From Flavobacterium sp. ALD4 (lineage in GTDB: Bacteria > Bacteroidota > Bacteroidia > Flavobacteriales > Flavobacteriaceae): a stretch of 41,650 nt of DNA. The position numbers were made by a program, and so were the translations under genes. Numbering within the stretch: the stretch's first letter is position 1; every line of letters starts with the position of its first letter. The notes under the pieces were generated by a model. The model made no database searches, had not been told where the DNA came from, and saw nothing but the letters and a program-made list of their open reading frames with translations. Positions 17,396 to 26,640 of this stretch are shown piece by piece. The stretch lies in the NCBI RefSeq assembly GCF_002836475.1, contig NZ_PJBJ01000027.1, positions 1 to 41,650 on the forward strand. Direction: 5' to 3'.

Positions 17396-19846
17396 ATGTC
17401 AAATCATAAAATACTTACTATTGACAATCTGTCACTACAGGAATATGACTCAGAAGCAGAATTAATACCATTGTTAACTCCCGAAGATGAGGAGGAAATG
17501 ATCAATGAAGAATTACCTGATTCGTTACCGATTTTACCGTTACGAAACATGGTTTTATTTCCTGGAGTTGTTATTCCTATTACTGCTGGTCGCGATAAAT
17601 CTATTAAATTAATTAATGACGCAAACGCGGCAGGTAAAATCATTGGGGTTGTAGCTCAAAAAGACGAATCAGACGAAGATCCTTCTAAAGATGATATTCA
17701 CACAGTGGGTACTGTGGCTAGGATTTTACGAGTTTTAAAGATGCCTGACGGGAATACAACCGTGATTCTCCAAGGAAAAAAACGTTTTGAAATTGATGCT
17801 GTTACTTCAGAAGATCCTTATCTGACCGCTACTATAAAAGATTTTGCTGAAAACAGACCTGAACAAACAGACACTGAATTTTTAGCAATTCTTGAATCGA
17901 TAAAAGAATTAGCTATACAAATTATAAAAGAAAGCCCAAATATTCCTACTGAGGCAACATTTGCGATTAAGAATATTGAAAGTCAATCTTTCCTAATCAA
18001 TTTTGTTACTTCAAACATGAACTTGTCTGTTAAGGAAAAGCAAGATTTGTTAGCGATTAATGATCTGAAAGAAAGAGCATTAGAGACGCTTCGTTATATG
18101 AATATTGAGTTGCAAAAACTCGAATTAAAAAACGATATCCAGTCAAAAGTTCGTTTTGATTTAGATCAACAGCAAAGAGAATATTTTCTTCATCAACAAA
18201 TGAAAACGATTCAAGAAGAGTTGGGTGGTTCTTCTCAGGAAGAAGAGTTGGAGGAAATGTTGGTTAAAGCAAAGACAAAGAAATGGGATGAAAAAACCAA
18301 AAAACATTTCGAAAAAGAAGTGTCTAAGTTGCGCCGAATGAACCCGCAGGCTCCTGATTTTGGTATTCAAAGAAATTATTTAGATTTGTTTTTAGAATTG
18401 CCTTGGAACGAATTTTCCAAAGATAAATTTGATTTGAAACGCGCTCAGAAAATTTTGGATCGTGACCATTTCGGTTTAGAAGATGTGAAGAAAAGAATGA
18501 TAGAGCATTTGGCAGTTTTAAAATTGCGAAATGATATGAAATCACCGATTATTTGTTTGACAGGGCCTCCAGGTGTGGGTAAAACCTCTATTGGACGTTC
18601 AGTTGCAGAGGCGTTAGGTAGAGAATATGTGCGTATTTCCCTTGGTGGTTTGCGTGATGAGTCTGAAATTAGGGGACATAGAAAGACCTACATCGGAGCG
18701 ATGCCGGGAAGAATTATCCAAAGTTTAAAAAAGGCAGGGACATCAAATCCAGTATTTGTTTTGGATGAGATTGATAAATTATCGATAAGTAGTCAAGGTG
18801 ATCCATCTTCAGCATTGCTGGAAGTATTGGATCCGGAACAAAACAATTCTTTTTATGATAATTTTCTTGAAATGGGATATGACTTATCAAAAGTTATGTT
18901 TATTGCTACATCGAATACCATGTCGACGATTCAACCAGCTTTGAGAGATCGTATGGAGATTATTAAAATGTCTGGATATACTATCGAAGAAAAGGTAGAG
19001 ATAGCACGTCAGCATTTACTTCCAAGACAGTTGAAGGAACATGGTTTGACTTCTAAAGATTTAACGTTCGGAAAAAAACAATTGGAAAAAATTGTAGAAG
19101 GCTATACCCGTGAGTCTGGTGTTCGTGGATTAGAAGCAAAAATTGCTCAAGTTATCCGAAATGCAGCAAAATCAGTGGCCATGGAGGAAGAATACAATAA
19201 AAAAGTAACGGATGAAGATATCATAAAAGTCCTAGGTGTGCCAAGATTAGAAAGAGACAAATACGAAAGCAATGATGTTGCGGGAGTAGTTACCGGTTTA
19301 GCTTGGACAAGTGTAGGAGGTGACATTCTTTTTATAGAATCTTTGATTTCTCCAGGTAAAGGAGTAATGACCATTACTGGAAATTTAGGTACTGTAATGA
19401 AGGAATCGGCGACAATTGCTTTAGAATATATCAAGGCAAATGCAGAACTTATGGGTTTAAATCCTGAAATGATTTCTAAGTATAACATTCATTTACACGT
19501 ACCAGAAGGCGCAACACCTAAGGATGGGCCAAGTGCAGGTATTGCCATGTTGACCTCTTTAGTCTCTGTTTTTACGCAGAAAAGAGTAAAGAAAAATATG
19601 GCGATGACAGGGGAAATTACCTTAAGAGGAAAAGTATTGCCTGTAGGTGGAATAAAAGAAAAGATCTTAGCAGCAAAAAGGGCCAATATCAAAGAGATTA
19701 TCTTATGTCACGAAAATAAAAGTGATATTGACGAAATAAAGCCAGAATATATTCAAGGACTTACTTTTCATTATGTAAAAGAAATGAGTGAGGTTTTGAA
19801 AATAGCGATTACGGATCAAAAGGTTAAAAATGCTAAAATTTTATAA
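17396..19846 (+). CDS. lon: ATP-dependent protease Lon
   Basis: An 816-residue Lon (LonA type), a cytoplasmic AAA+ serine protease degrading damaged and regulatory proteins. The N-terminal substrate-binding domain includes LPILPLRNMVLFPGVVIPI. The AAA+ module has Walker A GPPGVGKT (390-397) and Walker B VFVLDEID. The protease domain has nucleophile Ser713 in DGPSAG and Lys756 in GGIKEK, 43 residues apart as in E. coli Lon. The frame is open from an ATG at 17372, but I chose 17396 because MSNHKILTIDNLSLQE is the start I recall for flavobacterial homologues and because the extra eight residues look like leader sequence. It is followed by its own terminator. Confidence 0.96.
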   Translation: MSNHKILTIDNLSLQEYDSEAELIPLLTPEDEEEMINEELPDSLPILPLRNMVLFPGVVIPITAGRDKSIKLINDANAAGKIIGVVAQKDESDEDPSKDDIHTVGTVARILRVLKMPDGNTTVILQGKKRFEIDAVTSEDPYLTATIKDFAENRPEQTDTEFLAILESIKELAIQIIKESPNIPTEATFAIKNIESQSFLINFVTSNMNLSVKEKQDLLAINDLKERALETLRYMNIELQKLELKNDIQSKVRFDLDQQQREYFLHQQMKTIQEELGGSSQEEELEEMLVKAKTKKWDEKTKKHFEKEVSKLRRMNPQAPDFGIQRNYLDLFLELPWNEFSKDKFDLKRAQKILDRDHFGLEDVKKRMIEHLAVLKLRNDMKSPIICLTGPPGVGKTSIGRSVAEALGREYVRISLGGLRDESEIRGHRKTYIGAMPGRIIQSLKKAGTSNPVFVLDEIDKLSISSQGDPSSALLEVLDPEQNNSFYDNFLEMGYDLSKVMFIATSNTMSTIQPALRDRMEIIKMSGYTIEEKVEIARQHLLPRQLKEHGLTSKDLTFGKKQLEKIVEGYTRESGVRGLEAKIAQVIRNAAKSVAMEEEYNKKVTDEDIIKVLGVPRLERDKYESNDVAGVVTGLAWTSVGGDILFIESLISPGKGVMTITGNLGTVMKESATIALEYIKANAELMGLNPEMISKYNIHLHVPEGATPKDGPSAGIAMLTSLVSVFTQKRVKKNMAMTGEITLRGKVLPVGGIKEKILAAKRANIKEIILCHENKSDIDEIKPEYIQGLTFHYVKEMSEVLKIAITDQKVKNAKIL

Positions 19847-19872
19847 GTAAAATAATTTCATAAAATGATTAG

Positions 19873-19919
19873 TTCCAAAATCAAAGCCTAATGTAATTAA
19901 GCGATGATTTTGGAATTTT
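19873..19919 (+). terminator. Terminator of lon
   Basis: An 11-bp perfect stem (TTCCAAAATCA with TGATTTTGGAA), a 21-base loop and a short T-run. It shows that the frame open from 19904 into porQ starts inside the lon terminator, arguing for the internal porQ start. Confidence 0.7.
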
Positions 19920-19971
19920 ATTTGTTTGGAATTTGGATATACAAAAGCGGTGTTTATTACTATTATAATTT

Positions 19972-19979
19972 TATCTTCG
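19972..19979 (+). promoter_or_regulatory. Candidate -7 element for porQ-cmk
   Basis: TATCTTCG differs from TAnnTTTG at one base and is 38 bases before the porQ ATG. The same variant occurs ahead of recG. No proper -33 TTG was found. Confidence 0.35.
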
Positions 19980-20017
19980 CAATTGCGTTTTATTTTACAG
20001 AAATACAGCTATTAAGC

Positions 20018-21037
20018 ATGTTCAAAAAACTTTTACTATACTCGTTGTTTTTTGTTTGTACTGTAACTTACAGTCAAATAGGAGGTAAGTATACCTATCA
20101 GTTTTTGAATTTAGTAACGTCTCCAAGACAAGCAGCGCTTGGCGGAAAAACCATTACGATTTATGACGATGACGTGAATCAGGTTAATTTTAATCCTGCA
20201 ACAATAAATGTAGAAATGGATAATCATCTGTCGTTAAATTACGGTAGTTATTATGGAGAAGTTACTTACGGTACGGCTTCCTATGCGTACACTTATGACC
20301 GTCATTTGCAAACGTTTCAGGCCGGTGTGAATTATGTGAATTACGGCAGTTTTGAAGGGTATGATGAAGCGGGTCAATCTACAACTTCATTTACGGGAAG
20401 TGAAATTGCACTTTCTGCAGGGTATGCCTATAACATTCCAAATACGACTATTCATATTGGAGCAAACGCAAAATTAATCTCTTCAACACTCGAAAGTTAT
20501 AATTCATTAGGAGGAGCGATTGATATTGGTGCGATTTTTATTGACGAAAGAAATGACGTTAATTGGGGTTTAGTGATTCGGAATATAGGGACCCAATTCA
20601 CAACTTATTCTGAAGTTCGAGAAAAATTGCCACTTGAAGTAATTGTTGGTGTTTCTCAAGAATTAGAACATGTTCCTCTTCGATGGCATCTGACATTAGA
20701 GAATTTGCAACAATGGAATGTTGCCTTTTCAAATCCCGTTAGGGCCGAATCATCGCTTGATGGAACTTCTATGGAGGAAAAAATATCATTTGTGAATAAT
20801 GCTTTGCGACATGTTATTTTCGGAGTAGAACTTTTTCCTCAGAAATCCTTTAATCTGAGATTGGGATATAATTTTAGAAGAGCAGAAGAATTACGAATTC
20901 TGGAACAGCGCAATTTCTCAGGTGTTTCACTTGGCTTTGGATTAAAATTCAATAAATTAAAATTTAATTACTCCTACTCAAGATATACTTTAGCAGGAAA
21001 TACAAGTCTTTTTGGTTTAACAATTAACTTTCAATAA
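20018..21037 (+). CDS. porQ: Type IX secretion system protein PorQ
   Basis: A 339-residue exported protein of the PorQ family. A signal peptide (MFKKLLLYSLFFVCTVTYSQ) is followed by the family-typical IGGKYTYQFLNLVTSPRQAA and FNPATIN. The rest is rich in alternating strands of the outer-membrane beta-barrel kind (PorV/PorP-like), ending LFGLTINFQ. PorQ is linked to the type IX secretion and A-LPS attachment machinery of Bacteroidota, at the outer membrane. I placed the start at 20018 because the open frame upstream overlaps the lon terminator and a candidate promoter. It lies 7 bases before cmk, so the two are likely one unit. Confidence 0.85.
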   Translation: MFKKLLLYSLFFVCTVTYSQIGGKYTYQFLNLVTSPRQAALGGKTITIYDDDVNQVNFNPATINVEMDNHLSLNYGSYYGEVTYGTASYAYTYDRHLQTFQAGVNYVNYGSFEGYDEAGQSTTSFTGSEIALSAGYAYNIPNTTIHIGANAKLISSTLESYNSLGGAIDIGAIFIDERNDVNWGLVIRNIGTQFTTYSEVREKLPLEVIVGVSQELEHVPLRWHLTLENLQQWNVAFSNPVRAESSLDGTSMEEKISFVNNALRHVIFGVELFPQKSFNLRLGYNFRRAEELRILEQRNFSGVSLGFGLKFNKLKFNYSYSRYTLAGNTSLFGLTINFQ

Positions 21038-21044
21038 TACTATT

Positions 21045-21740
21045 TTGAATAAAAAAATTACAATTGCAATAGATGGATTTTCATCCACAGGAAAAAGCAC
21101 TTTAGCTAAACAACTAGCCAATAATTTAGGATATGTTTACGTTGATACCGGTGCTATGTATCGCGCTATCGCATTATTTGCAATGCAAAACGGATATATA
21201 GGAACTGGAAATTTTGACAAAGAATCCTTAATTACTAGCTTGCCTGCCATTCGATTACAATTTAAGTACAATCCACAATTGGGTTTTGCAGAAATGTATT
21301 TGAATGATGTCAATATTGAAAAAGAAATCAGAACCATTGAAGTTTCAAGTTTTGTCAGTAAAGTAGCGGAGATATCAGAAGTACGTTCGAAATTAGTGGA
21401 ACAACAAAAAGAAATGGGGAAAGATAAAGGAATAGTAATGGATGGCAGGGATATTGGAACCGTCGTTTTCCCGGAGGCTGAACTTAAAATATTCATGACT
21501 GCTAGCTCAACCACCCGAGCACAAAGACGTTACGATGAATTGCTGCAAAAGGGCGATATAGTTACTTATGAAGAGGTTCTTAAAAACGTAGAAGAACGAG
21601 ATTATATTGATACTCATAGAGATAACTCACCATTGGTACTGGCAGAAGATGCCATCGAGATTGACAATTCGTATATTACACGTGAAGAGCAATTTGAGAT
21701 TGTATTAGGGTTGGTTAATGAAGTTATTAAAACAGATTAA
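21045..21740 (+). CDS. cmk: Cytidylate kinase (d)CMP kinase
   Basis: A 231-residue CMP/dCMP kinase using ATP to make CDP/dCDP in the cytoplasm. P-loop GFSSTGKST (11-19, Lys17), acceptor-site region DTGAMYRA, and the highly conserved DGRDIGTVVFPEAELKIFMT. The C-terminal part keeps RDYIDTHRDNSPL, a lid/substrate segment, and EDAIEIDNS. The start is a TTG at 21045: it gives MNKKITIAIDG, which fits the family, and no ATG or GTG is available near it in frame. It is probably co-transcribed with porQ. Rare TTG initiation may lower translation. Confidence 0.94.
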   Translation: MNKKITIAIDGFSSTGKSTLAKQLANNLGYVYVDTGAMYRAIALFAMQNGYIGTGNFDKESLITSLPAIRLQFKYNPQLGFAEMYLNDVNIEKEIRTIEVSSFVSKVAEISEVRSKLVEQQKEMGKDKGIVMDGRDIGTVVFPEAELKIFMTASSTTRAQRRYDELLQKGDIVTYEEVLKNVEERDYIDTHRDNSPLVLAEDAIEIDNSYITREEQFEIVLGLVNEVIKTD

Positions 21741-21810
21741 TTTTTTTGTATATCTCATTTTTAATATTAGATTTACTGCTTTTGTTATTTAAAATATAAG
21801 AATTCATTTT

Positions 21811-23067
21811 ATGGGAATTAAAAATAGATTGACGGTAATGAGTTTTCTTCAATTCTTTGTTTGGGGGGCATGGTTGATTACTGTTGGGAATTATTGGTTT
21901 GGGACAAAAGGGTGGAGTGGTGCTGAATTTGGCGCAGTGTTTTCAACTCTTGGAATTGCATCAATAATTATGCCTGCACTAACAGGGATTATTGCCGATA
22001 GATGGATTAATGCCGAAAAATTATACGGTATATTACATATCTTAAGCGGATTTGCTATTTTTTATATACCGCAAGTTGATGACCCTATTGTTTTCTATTG
22101 GGTAATATTTTTGGCTATGATGTTTTATATGCCTACAATTTCGCTGTCTAATTCAGTGGCTTATAACATATTAAAAAACAATAATTTTGATGTGGTAAAG
22201 GTTTTTCCTCCTATTAGGGTATGGGGAACTATTGGTTTTATTGCCGCTATGTGGATGACTAATTTATCAGGAAACAAGGCGTCAGTTAATATGTTTTATA
22301 TTTCTGGGGTTGCTTCTTTAGTTTTGGGAATTTATTCTTTTACATTGCCCAAATGTCCTGCCCAAAAATCGGTTGTTAAAAATGCGACTTTAATTGAAAA
22401 ATTGGGACTGGATGCCTTTAAGTTGTTTGGAACTTATAAAATGGCTTTGTTTTTTATTTTTTCCATGTTTTTAGGAGGGGCATTGCAGCTTACTAATATG
22501 TATGGAGATACGTACTTATCAGAATTTGCAAACACGCCAAAATATGCGGACTCTTTTGTGGCCAAATATTCCACCATAATTATGTCAATTTCACAGGTTT
22601 CGGAAACCTTGTTTATTTTGGCAATTCCATTTTTCCTAAAAAGATTTGGGATTAAACAGGTAATGCTACTTTCAATGTTTGCTTGGGTATTGCGTTTTGG
22701 ATTGTTTGCCTATGGTAATCCTGGAGATGGACTATGGATGATTATTATGTCTTGTGTTGTCTATGGTATGGCATTTGATTTCTTTAATATTTCAGGTTCG
22801 TTATTTATAGAAACTACTACTGACTATAGAATACGTTCTAGTGCACAAGGGTTATTTATGATGATGTCTAACGGTTTTGGGGCCTTCTTTGGAGGGATTT
22901 TCAGCGGAATTGTTATCGATAATTATTTCACTCATAACGGTATTAGGGACTGGCATAACATTTGGCTTGCGTTTGCAGCGTACGCATTAATCATAGCAAT
23001 TGCTTTTGCTGTTTTGTTTAAGCATAAACATTACCCAGAGGATGTTGCTGCTGCTGTAAGTCACTAG
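21811..23067 (+). CDS. Nucleoside:H+ symporter (NupG/XapB-type MFS transporter)
   Basis: A 418-residue integral inner-membrane protein with about 12 hydrophobic helices. The N-terminal signature FLQFFVWGAWLITVGNYWF, followed by PALTGIIADRWINAEKLYG, and the mid-protein PPIRVWGTIGFIAAMW are typical of the nucleoside:H+ symporter family of MFS carriers (NupG, XapB). It would import nucleosides with protons; exact substrates are not visible. Its neighbour cmk acts in pyrimidine nucleotide salvage, a possible but loose link. A strong terminator follows. Confidence 0.88.
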   Translation: MGIKNRLTVMSFLQFFVWGAWLITVGNYWFGTKGWSGAEFGAVFSTLGIASIIMPALTGIIADRWINAEKLYGILHILSGFAIFYIPQVDDPIVFYWVIFLAMMFYMPTISLSNSVAYNILKNNNFDVVKVFPPIRVWGTIGFIAAMWMTNLSGNKASVNMFYISGVASLVLGIYSFTLPKCPAQKSVVKNATLIEKLGLDAFKLFGTYKMALFFIFSMFLGGALQLTNMYGDTYLSEFANTPKYADSFVAKYSTIIMSISQVSETLFILAIPFFLKRFGIKQVMLLSMFAWVLRFGLFAYGNPGDGLWMIIMSCVVYGMAFDFFNISGSLFIETTTDYRIRSSAQGLFMMMSNGFGAFFGGIFSGIVIDNYFTHNGIRDWHNIWLAFAAYALIIAIAFAVLFKHKHYPEDVAAAVSH

Positions 23068-23093
23068 TAATAGACTAGTTTTAAAATAAATAT

Positions 23094-23126
23094 AACCCGA
23101 TTAGTCTTGAATCAATCGGGTTTTTT
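23094..23126 (+). terminator. Terminator of the nucleoside transporter gene
   Basis: A 9-bp perfect stem (AACCCGATT with AATCGGGTT), an 11-base loop and a run of T at the 3' side. Confidence 0.85.
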
Positions 23127-23211
23127 ATTGGTATCATGATGCATGTTAATTAGCTCTAATGGTCTCCAATTGTCGAGAGTATCCTTACAATGAAATCGAG
23201 GGATAGAGACA

Positions 23212-23227
23212 TCCCGAAGCTTGGGGA
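23212..23227. repeat. Near-palindrome in the transporter-rpsA intergenic region
   Basis: TCCCGAAGCTTGGGGA pairs with itself at 14 of 16 positions. It sits in a more GC-rich island (about 23170-23270) between the transporter terminator and the rpsA promoter. It resembles a degraded CCCGAAGCTTCGGG palindrome of the sort scattered in flavobacterial intergenic DNA; that comparison is from memory. No gene was found in this island. Confidence 0.4.
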
Positions 23228-23347
23228 GCAGAAGGAACATGGCGATAGTGCACGGTCTTTATGCTTCTGATAAACAAGTGTTTATGCTAATTTAATGTTA
23301 AAAAAGTGTTTGTTGTCTTTTAATTGGTCATCAGCTTGTTATTTATT

Positions 23348-23377
23348 TTGTAGTTAAGTAAAAAAGTATTAATTTTG
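23348..23377 (+). promoter_or_regulatory. rpsA: Strong Bacteroidota-type promoter of rpsA
   Basis: TTG (23348-23350), 19 bp, then TAATTTTG (23370-23377), a textbook TTG-N19-TAnnTTTG. The start would be near 23384, leaving a leader of about 113 bases before the rpsA ATG. Confidence 0.75.
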
Positions 23378-23496
23378 CGCACCTTTTGGTGGATAAGAGT
23401 TTCCTTTGGGTATCAATTAATTATACAAACAACTTCTGCTGTTTTCTATCACTGTTAAGAAACTCGAGAAAATACAGAATACAAATTTTTATCAGC

Positions 23497-25275
23497 ATGT
23501 CTGAACAAGTACAATCACAAGAAGAGTTTTTAGCAAATTTCAACTGGCATAACTTCGAAGAAGGTATTGACCCAGTTAATCAAGAAAACTTAAAAGAATT
23601 CGAAGAATTAGTTACAAAAACATTTATTTCTACTGATCAAGAAGAAGTAGTTGATGGAACAGTTGTTAGAATTACAGATAGAGACGTTATCGTTGATATC
23701 AACGCAAAATCGGAAGGTGTTATTTCATTAAACGAATTCCGTTACAACCCAGCATTAAAAGTAGGTGATACTGTAGAAGTATTAATTGACATCCGTGAGG
23801 ATAAAACAGGTCAATTAGTGTTATCTCACAGAAAAGCACGTACTATCAAATCATGGGATAGAGTTATTTCTGCAAACGAAACAGGAGAAATCGTTAATGG
23901 TTTTGTGAAATGCAGAACTAAAGGTGGTATGATCGTTGATGTTTTCGGAATTGAAGCTTTCTTACCAGGATCTCAAATTGATGTTAAACCAATTAGAGAT
24001 TATGATGTATATGTAAACAAAACAATGGAATTCAAAGTTGTGAAAATCAATCACGAATTTAAAAACGTTGTTGTATCTCACAAAGCGCTTATTGAAGCGG
24101 ATATTGAAGTACAGAAAAAAGAGATCATCGGTCAATTACAAAAAGGACAAGTATTAGAAGGTGTTGTTAAAAACATTACTTCTTATGGTGTCTTTATTGA
24201 TTTAGGTGGAGTTGATGGATTAATTCACATTACTGACCTTTCTTGGAGTCGTATTAACCACCCAAGTGAAGTTCTTGAATTAGACCAAAAATTAAATGTT
24301 GTAAACCTTGATTTCGATGATGAGAAAACAAGAATTCAATTAGGATTGAAACAATTAAACGCTCACCCTTGGGATGCTCTAGATGCTAAATTAGCAATTG
24401 GAGACAAAGTAAAAGGTAAAGTAGTTGTAATCGCTGATTACGGTGCATTTATCGAAGTTGCTGAAGGTGTTGAAGGTTTGATCCACGTTTCTGAAATGTC
24501 ATGGTCTACTCATTTACGTTCTGCTCAAGATTTCGTAAAAGTAGGTGATGTTGTTGAAGCTGTTATCTTAACGTTAGATAGAGATGACCGTAAAATGTCA
24601 TTAGGTATCAAACAATTGTCTCAAGATCCTTGGACTGACATAACTTCTAAATACCCAGTAGGTTCTAAGCATTCTGGTATCGTTAGAAACTTTACAAACT
24701 TCGGAATTTTCGTAGAATTAGAAGAAGGAATTGACGGATTGATTTATATCTCTGACCTATCTTGGACTAAGAAAATCAAACACCCATCAGAATTTGTGAA
24801 TGTTGGAGAAAAACTTGATGTAGTAGTATTAGAGCTAGATGTTGACGGACGTAAATTATCTTTAGGTCACAAACAAACTACTCCTAACCCTTGGGATCAA
24901 TACGAAGGTTCATTTGCTGTTGGAACTGTCCACACAGGTGAAATCGCTGAGATTGTTGACAAAGGAGCTACTGTAGAATTTGGAGATGATATCGTTGCTT
25001 TCATTCCTACTCGTCACCTTGAAAAAGAAGACGGTAAGAAATTGAAAAAAGGTGAATCTGCTGATTTCAAAGTAATTGAATTTAACAAAGAATTCAAAAG
25101 AGTAGTTGCATCTCACACTGCTATCTTCCGTGAAGAAGAAGAGAAAAATGTGAAAACTGCTACTGAGAAAACTTCATCTGCATCTACAACAAATGCTTCT
25201 GCTTCCACTTTAGGAGATAGCACTGATGTTCTTGCAGCATTGAAAGCTAAAATGGAAAAGACAGAGAAAAAATAA
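23497..25275 (+). CDS. rpsA: 30S ribosomal protein S1
   Basis: A 592-residue S1 with six S1/OB-fold repeats: the first two divergent (VVDGTVVRITDRDVIVDI; VNGFVKCRTKGGMIVDVF), then canonical ones such as LEGVVKNITSYGVFIDLGG, KGKVVVIADYGAFIEV and SGIVRNFTNFGIFVEL, and a divergent sixth. S1 binds mRNA on the small subunit and helps initiation, notable in a phylum that rarely uses Shine-Dalgarno pairing. The tail after about residue 550 is low-complexity, rich in Glu, Thr, Ser and Ala. The ATG at 23497 (MSEQVQSQEE) was chosen: the upstream GTG-initiated extension lies inside the leader just after the promoter and does not look like protein. Codon use is strongly biased, as expected of a highly expressed gene. 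Confidence 0.97.
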   Translation: MSEQVQSQEEFLANFNWHNFEEGIDPVNQENLKEFEELVTKTFISTDQEEVVDGTVVRITDRDVIVDINAKSEGVISLNEFRYNPALKVGDTVEVLIDIREDKTGQLVLSHRKARTIKSWDRVISANETGEIVNGFVKCRTKGGMIVDVFGIEAFLPGSQIDVKPIRDYDVYVNKTMEFKVVKINHEFKNVVVSHKALIEADIEVQKKEIIGQLQKGQVLEGVVKNITSYGVFIDLGGVDGLIHITDLSWSRINHPSEVLELDQKLNVVNLDFDDEKTRIQLGLKQLNAHPWDALDAKLAIGDKVKGKVVVIADYGAFIEVAEGVEGLIHVSEMSWSTHLRSAQDFVKVGDVVEAVILTLDRDDRKMSLGIKQLSQDPWTDITSKYPVGSKHSGIVRNFTNFGIFVELEEGIDGLIYISDLSWTKKIKHPSEFVNVGEKLDVVVLELDVDGRKLSLGHKQTTPNPWDQYEGSFAVGTVHTGEIAEIVDKGATVEFGDDIVAFIPTRHLEKEDGKKLKKGESADFKVIEFNKEFKRVVASHTAIFREEEEKNVKTATEKTSSASTTNASASTLGDSTDVLAALKAKMEKTEKK

Positions 25276-25300
25276 TTTCTTGATCTTTCTTAAATAGTAA

Positions 25301-25329
25301 AGCCCCGCAGGAATGCGGGGCTTTTTTTT
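25301..25329 (+). terminator. Terminator of rpsA
   Basis: GC-rich 9-bp perfect stem (AGCCCCGCA with TGCGGGGCT), a 4-base loop and eight T. The strongest intrinsic terminator in the window. Confidence 0.95.
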
Positions 25330-25390
25330 GTTGATAAGTATTTTTTAACAAAAAATATTATATTTAATTCCTAATTATTAAAAATGTAAT

Positions 25391-25858
25391 ATGGAAGAGA
25401 ATTTTACCGAACTGGTATCAAATAGATCTTTTGAATTATCAGAAAAAGCACAAGGATTCTTGAAAGAAATAGCTAAATGGAGCTGTTTTTTGTTTATTTT
25501 AGGATTTGTATTTATAGGCTTGATGGTGTTATTAGCGTTCTTTATTGGTACAATTTTTTCAAAGCTGACTAGTATAAGTGATGCTATGAAACCGGTGATG
25601 GGAATAGGTACAGGATTTTTTTCATTGATATATCTACTTATTGCGTTATTATATTTTTCTCCAATCTATTATTTGTTTCAATTTTCGTCTAAAATAAAGA
25701 TTGCTTTTAGGGACAATGACAGTGATCAATTAAATGCTTCGTTCGAATACTTGAAGTCGCGTTATAAATTCATTGGAATAATGGCGTTGATTTTTGCTTG
25801 TTTTTATGGTTTTATTATTCTTATGGGTTTAATTGCGGGTATTTTTTCTGTTTTCTGA
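25391..25858 (+). CDS. Small four-helix-type membrane protein, DUF5362-like
   Basis: A 155-residue protein with a hydrophilic N-terminus (MEENFTELVSNRSFELSEKA), hydrophobic segments at about 30-55, 72-97 and 128-153, and a charged loop (residues about 100-125) with FRDNDSDQLNASFEYLKSRY. The pattern of helix, loop and the LNASFEYLKSRYKF stretch fits the DUF5362 family of Bacteroidota as I remember it. No catalytic residues are apparent and the function is unknown. It is flanked by terminators on both sides, so it is transcribed alone. Confidence 0.75.
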   Translation: MEENFTELVSNRSFELSEKAQGFLKEIAKWSCFLFILGFVFIGLMVLLAFFIGTIFSKLTSISDAMKPVMGIGTGFFSLIYLLIALLYFSPIYYLFQFSSKIKIAFRDNDSDQLNASFEYLKSRYKFIGIMALIFACFYGFIILMGLIAGIFSVF

Positions 25859-25883
25859 AGATAATGTTAGAAAATTTCTGTAG

Positions 25884-25919
25884 CCTCCGTCTCTTTTTTA
25901 AAGAAGCGGAGGTTTTTTT
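25884..25919 (+). terminator. Terminator of the DUF5362-like gene
   Basis: A 6-bp GC-rich stem (CCTCCG with CGGAGG), a 17-base loop that can pair further, and seven T. Confidence 0.75.
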
Positions 25920-26050
25920 ATATAAAGAAGCAATATGCAACTTGTTGATCTTTAGATGTGATGAAATAATTTTTAATTTTATTTCTCTATTTTAAAACCA
26001 TAACTTCTATTGTGACGTAAATGCCTTTATATAACTTAATAAATATATTT

Positions 26051-26605
26051 ATGAAAACTAGAAAATTTTTATCAGTAGCCGTTATGGCATTAGTATTTGG
26101 AGCAACATCATTCGCTCAAAAGACAGTAATGGTTGGTGGAGCAGCTATGTACCCTTCAAAAAACATTATTGAAAATGCAGTTAATTCAAAAGATCATACG
26201 ACACTAGTAGCAGCAGTAAAAGCAGCCGGTTTAGTGGAAACACTGGAAGGAAAAGGACCTTTTACAGTTTTTGCACCTACCAATGCAGCTTTTGCTAAAT
26301 TGCCAATGGGAACAGTTGAATCATTACTGAAATCAGAAAATATAAAAATGTTGCAAACAATTCTTACCTATCATGTTGTAGCAGGAAAAATGAATGCTGC
26401 TGATATCGCTAAAGCAATTAAAGCAGGAAACGGAAAAGCGACATTGAAAACAGTTAGTGGTGGAACTTTAACTGCCTGGATGAAAGGGAAAAAATTATAC
26501 ATCACAGATGAAAATGGTACGATGTCACAAATCACAATTTCCGATGTGAATCAATCAAATGGGGTGATTCATGTTGTTGATACCGTTGTGTTACCAAAAC
26601 AATAA
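26051..26605 (+). CDS. Secreted fasciclin-domain protein
   Basis: A 184-residue protein with a signal peptide (MKTRKFLSVAVMALVFGATS, cleavage probably near FAQ) and one fasciclin (FAS1/beta-Ig-h3) domain. The family motifs are clear: GPFTVFAPTNAAFAKLP, LTYHVVAGK and, at the end, NGVIHVVDTVVLP. Such proteins are periplasmic or surface-exposed and often mediate adhesion or binding; the partner here is unknown. The ATG at 26051 was preferred over an upstream in-frame ATG at 26021 because the signal peptide begins there. A terminator follows. Confidence 0.92.
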   Translation: MKTRKFLSVAVMALVFGATSFAQKTVMVGGAAMYPSKNIIENAVNSKDHTTLVAAVKAAGLVETLEGKGPFTVFAPTNAAFAKLPMGTVESLLKSENIKMLQTILTYHVVAGKMNAADIAKAIKAGNGKATLKTVSGGTLTAWMKGKKLYITDENGTMSQITISDVNQSNGVIHVVDTVVLPKQ

Positions 26606-26640
26606 TTTCAATTAAGAGGTTGGTTTTTGTTGGTTGAAAG

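Noticed and set aside
19904..20017. A 38-residue N-terminal extension of PorQ
   Set aside because: It starts within the lon terminator hairpin and precedes a proper signal peptide at 20018.
23386..23496. A GTG-initiated extension of ribosomal protein S1
   Set aside because: It would start at the predicted transcription start and the added residues do not resemble S1.
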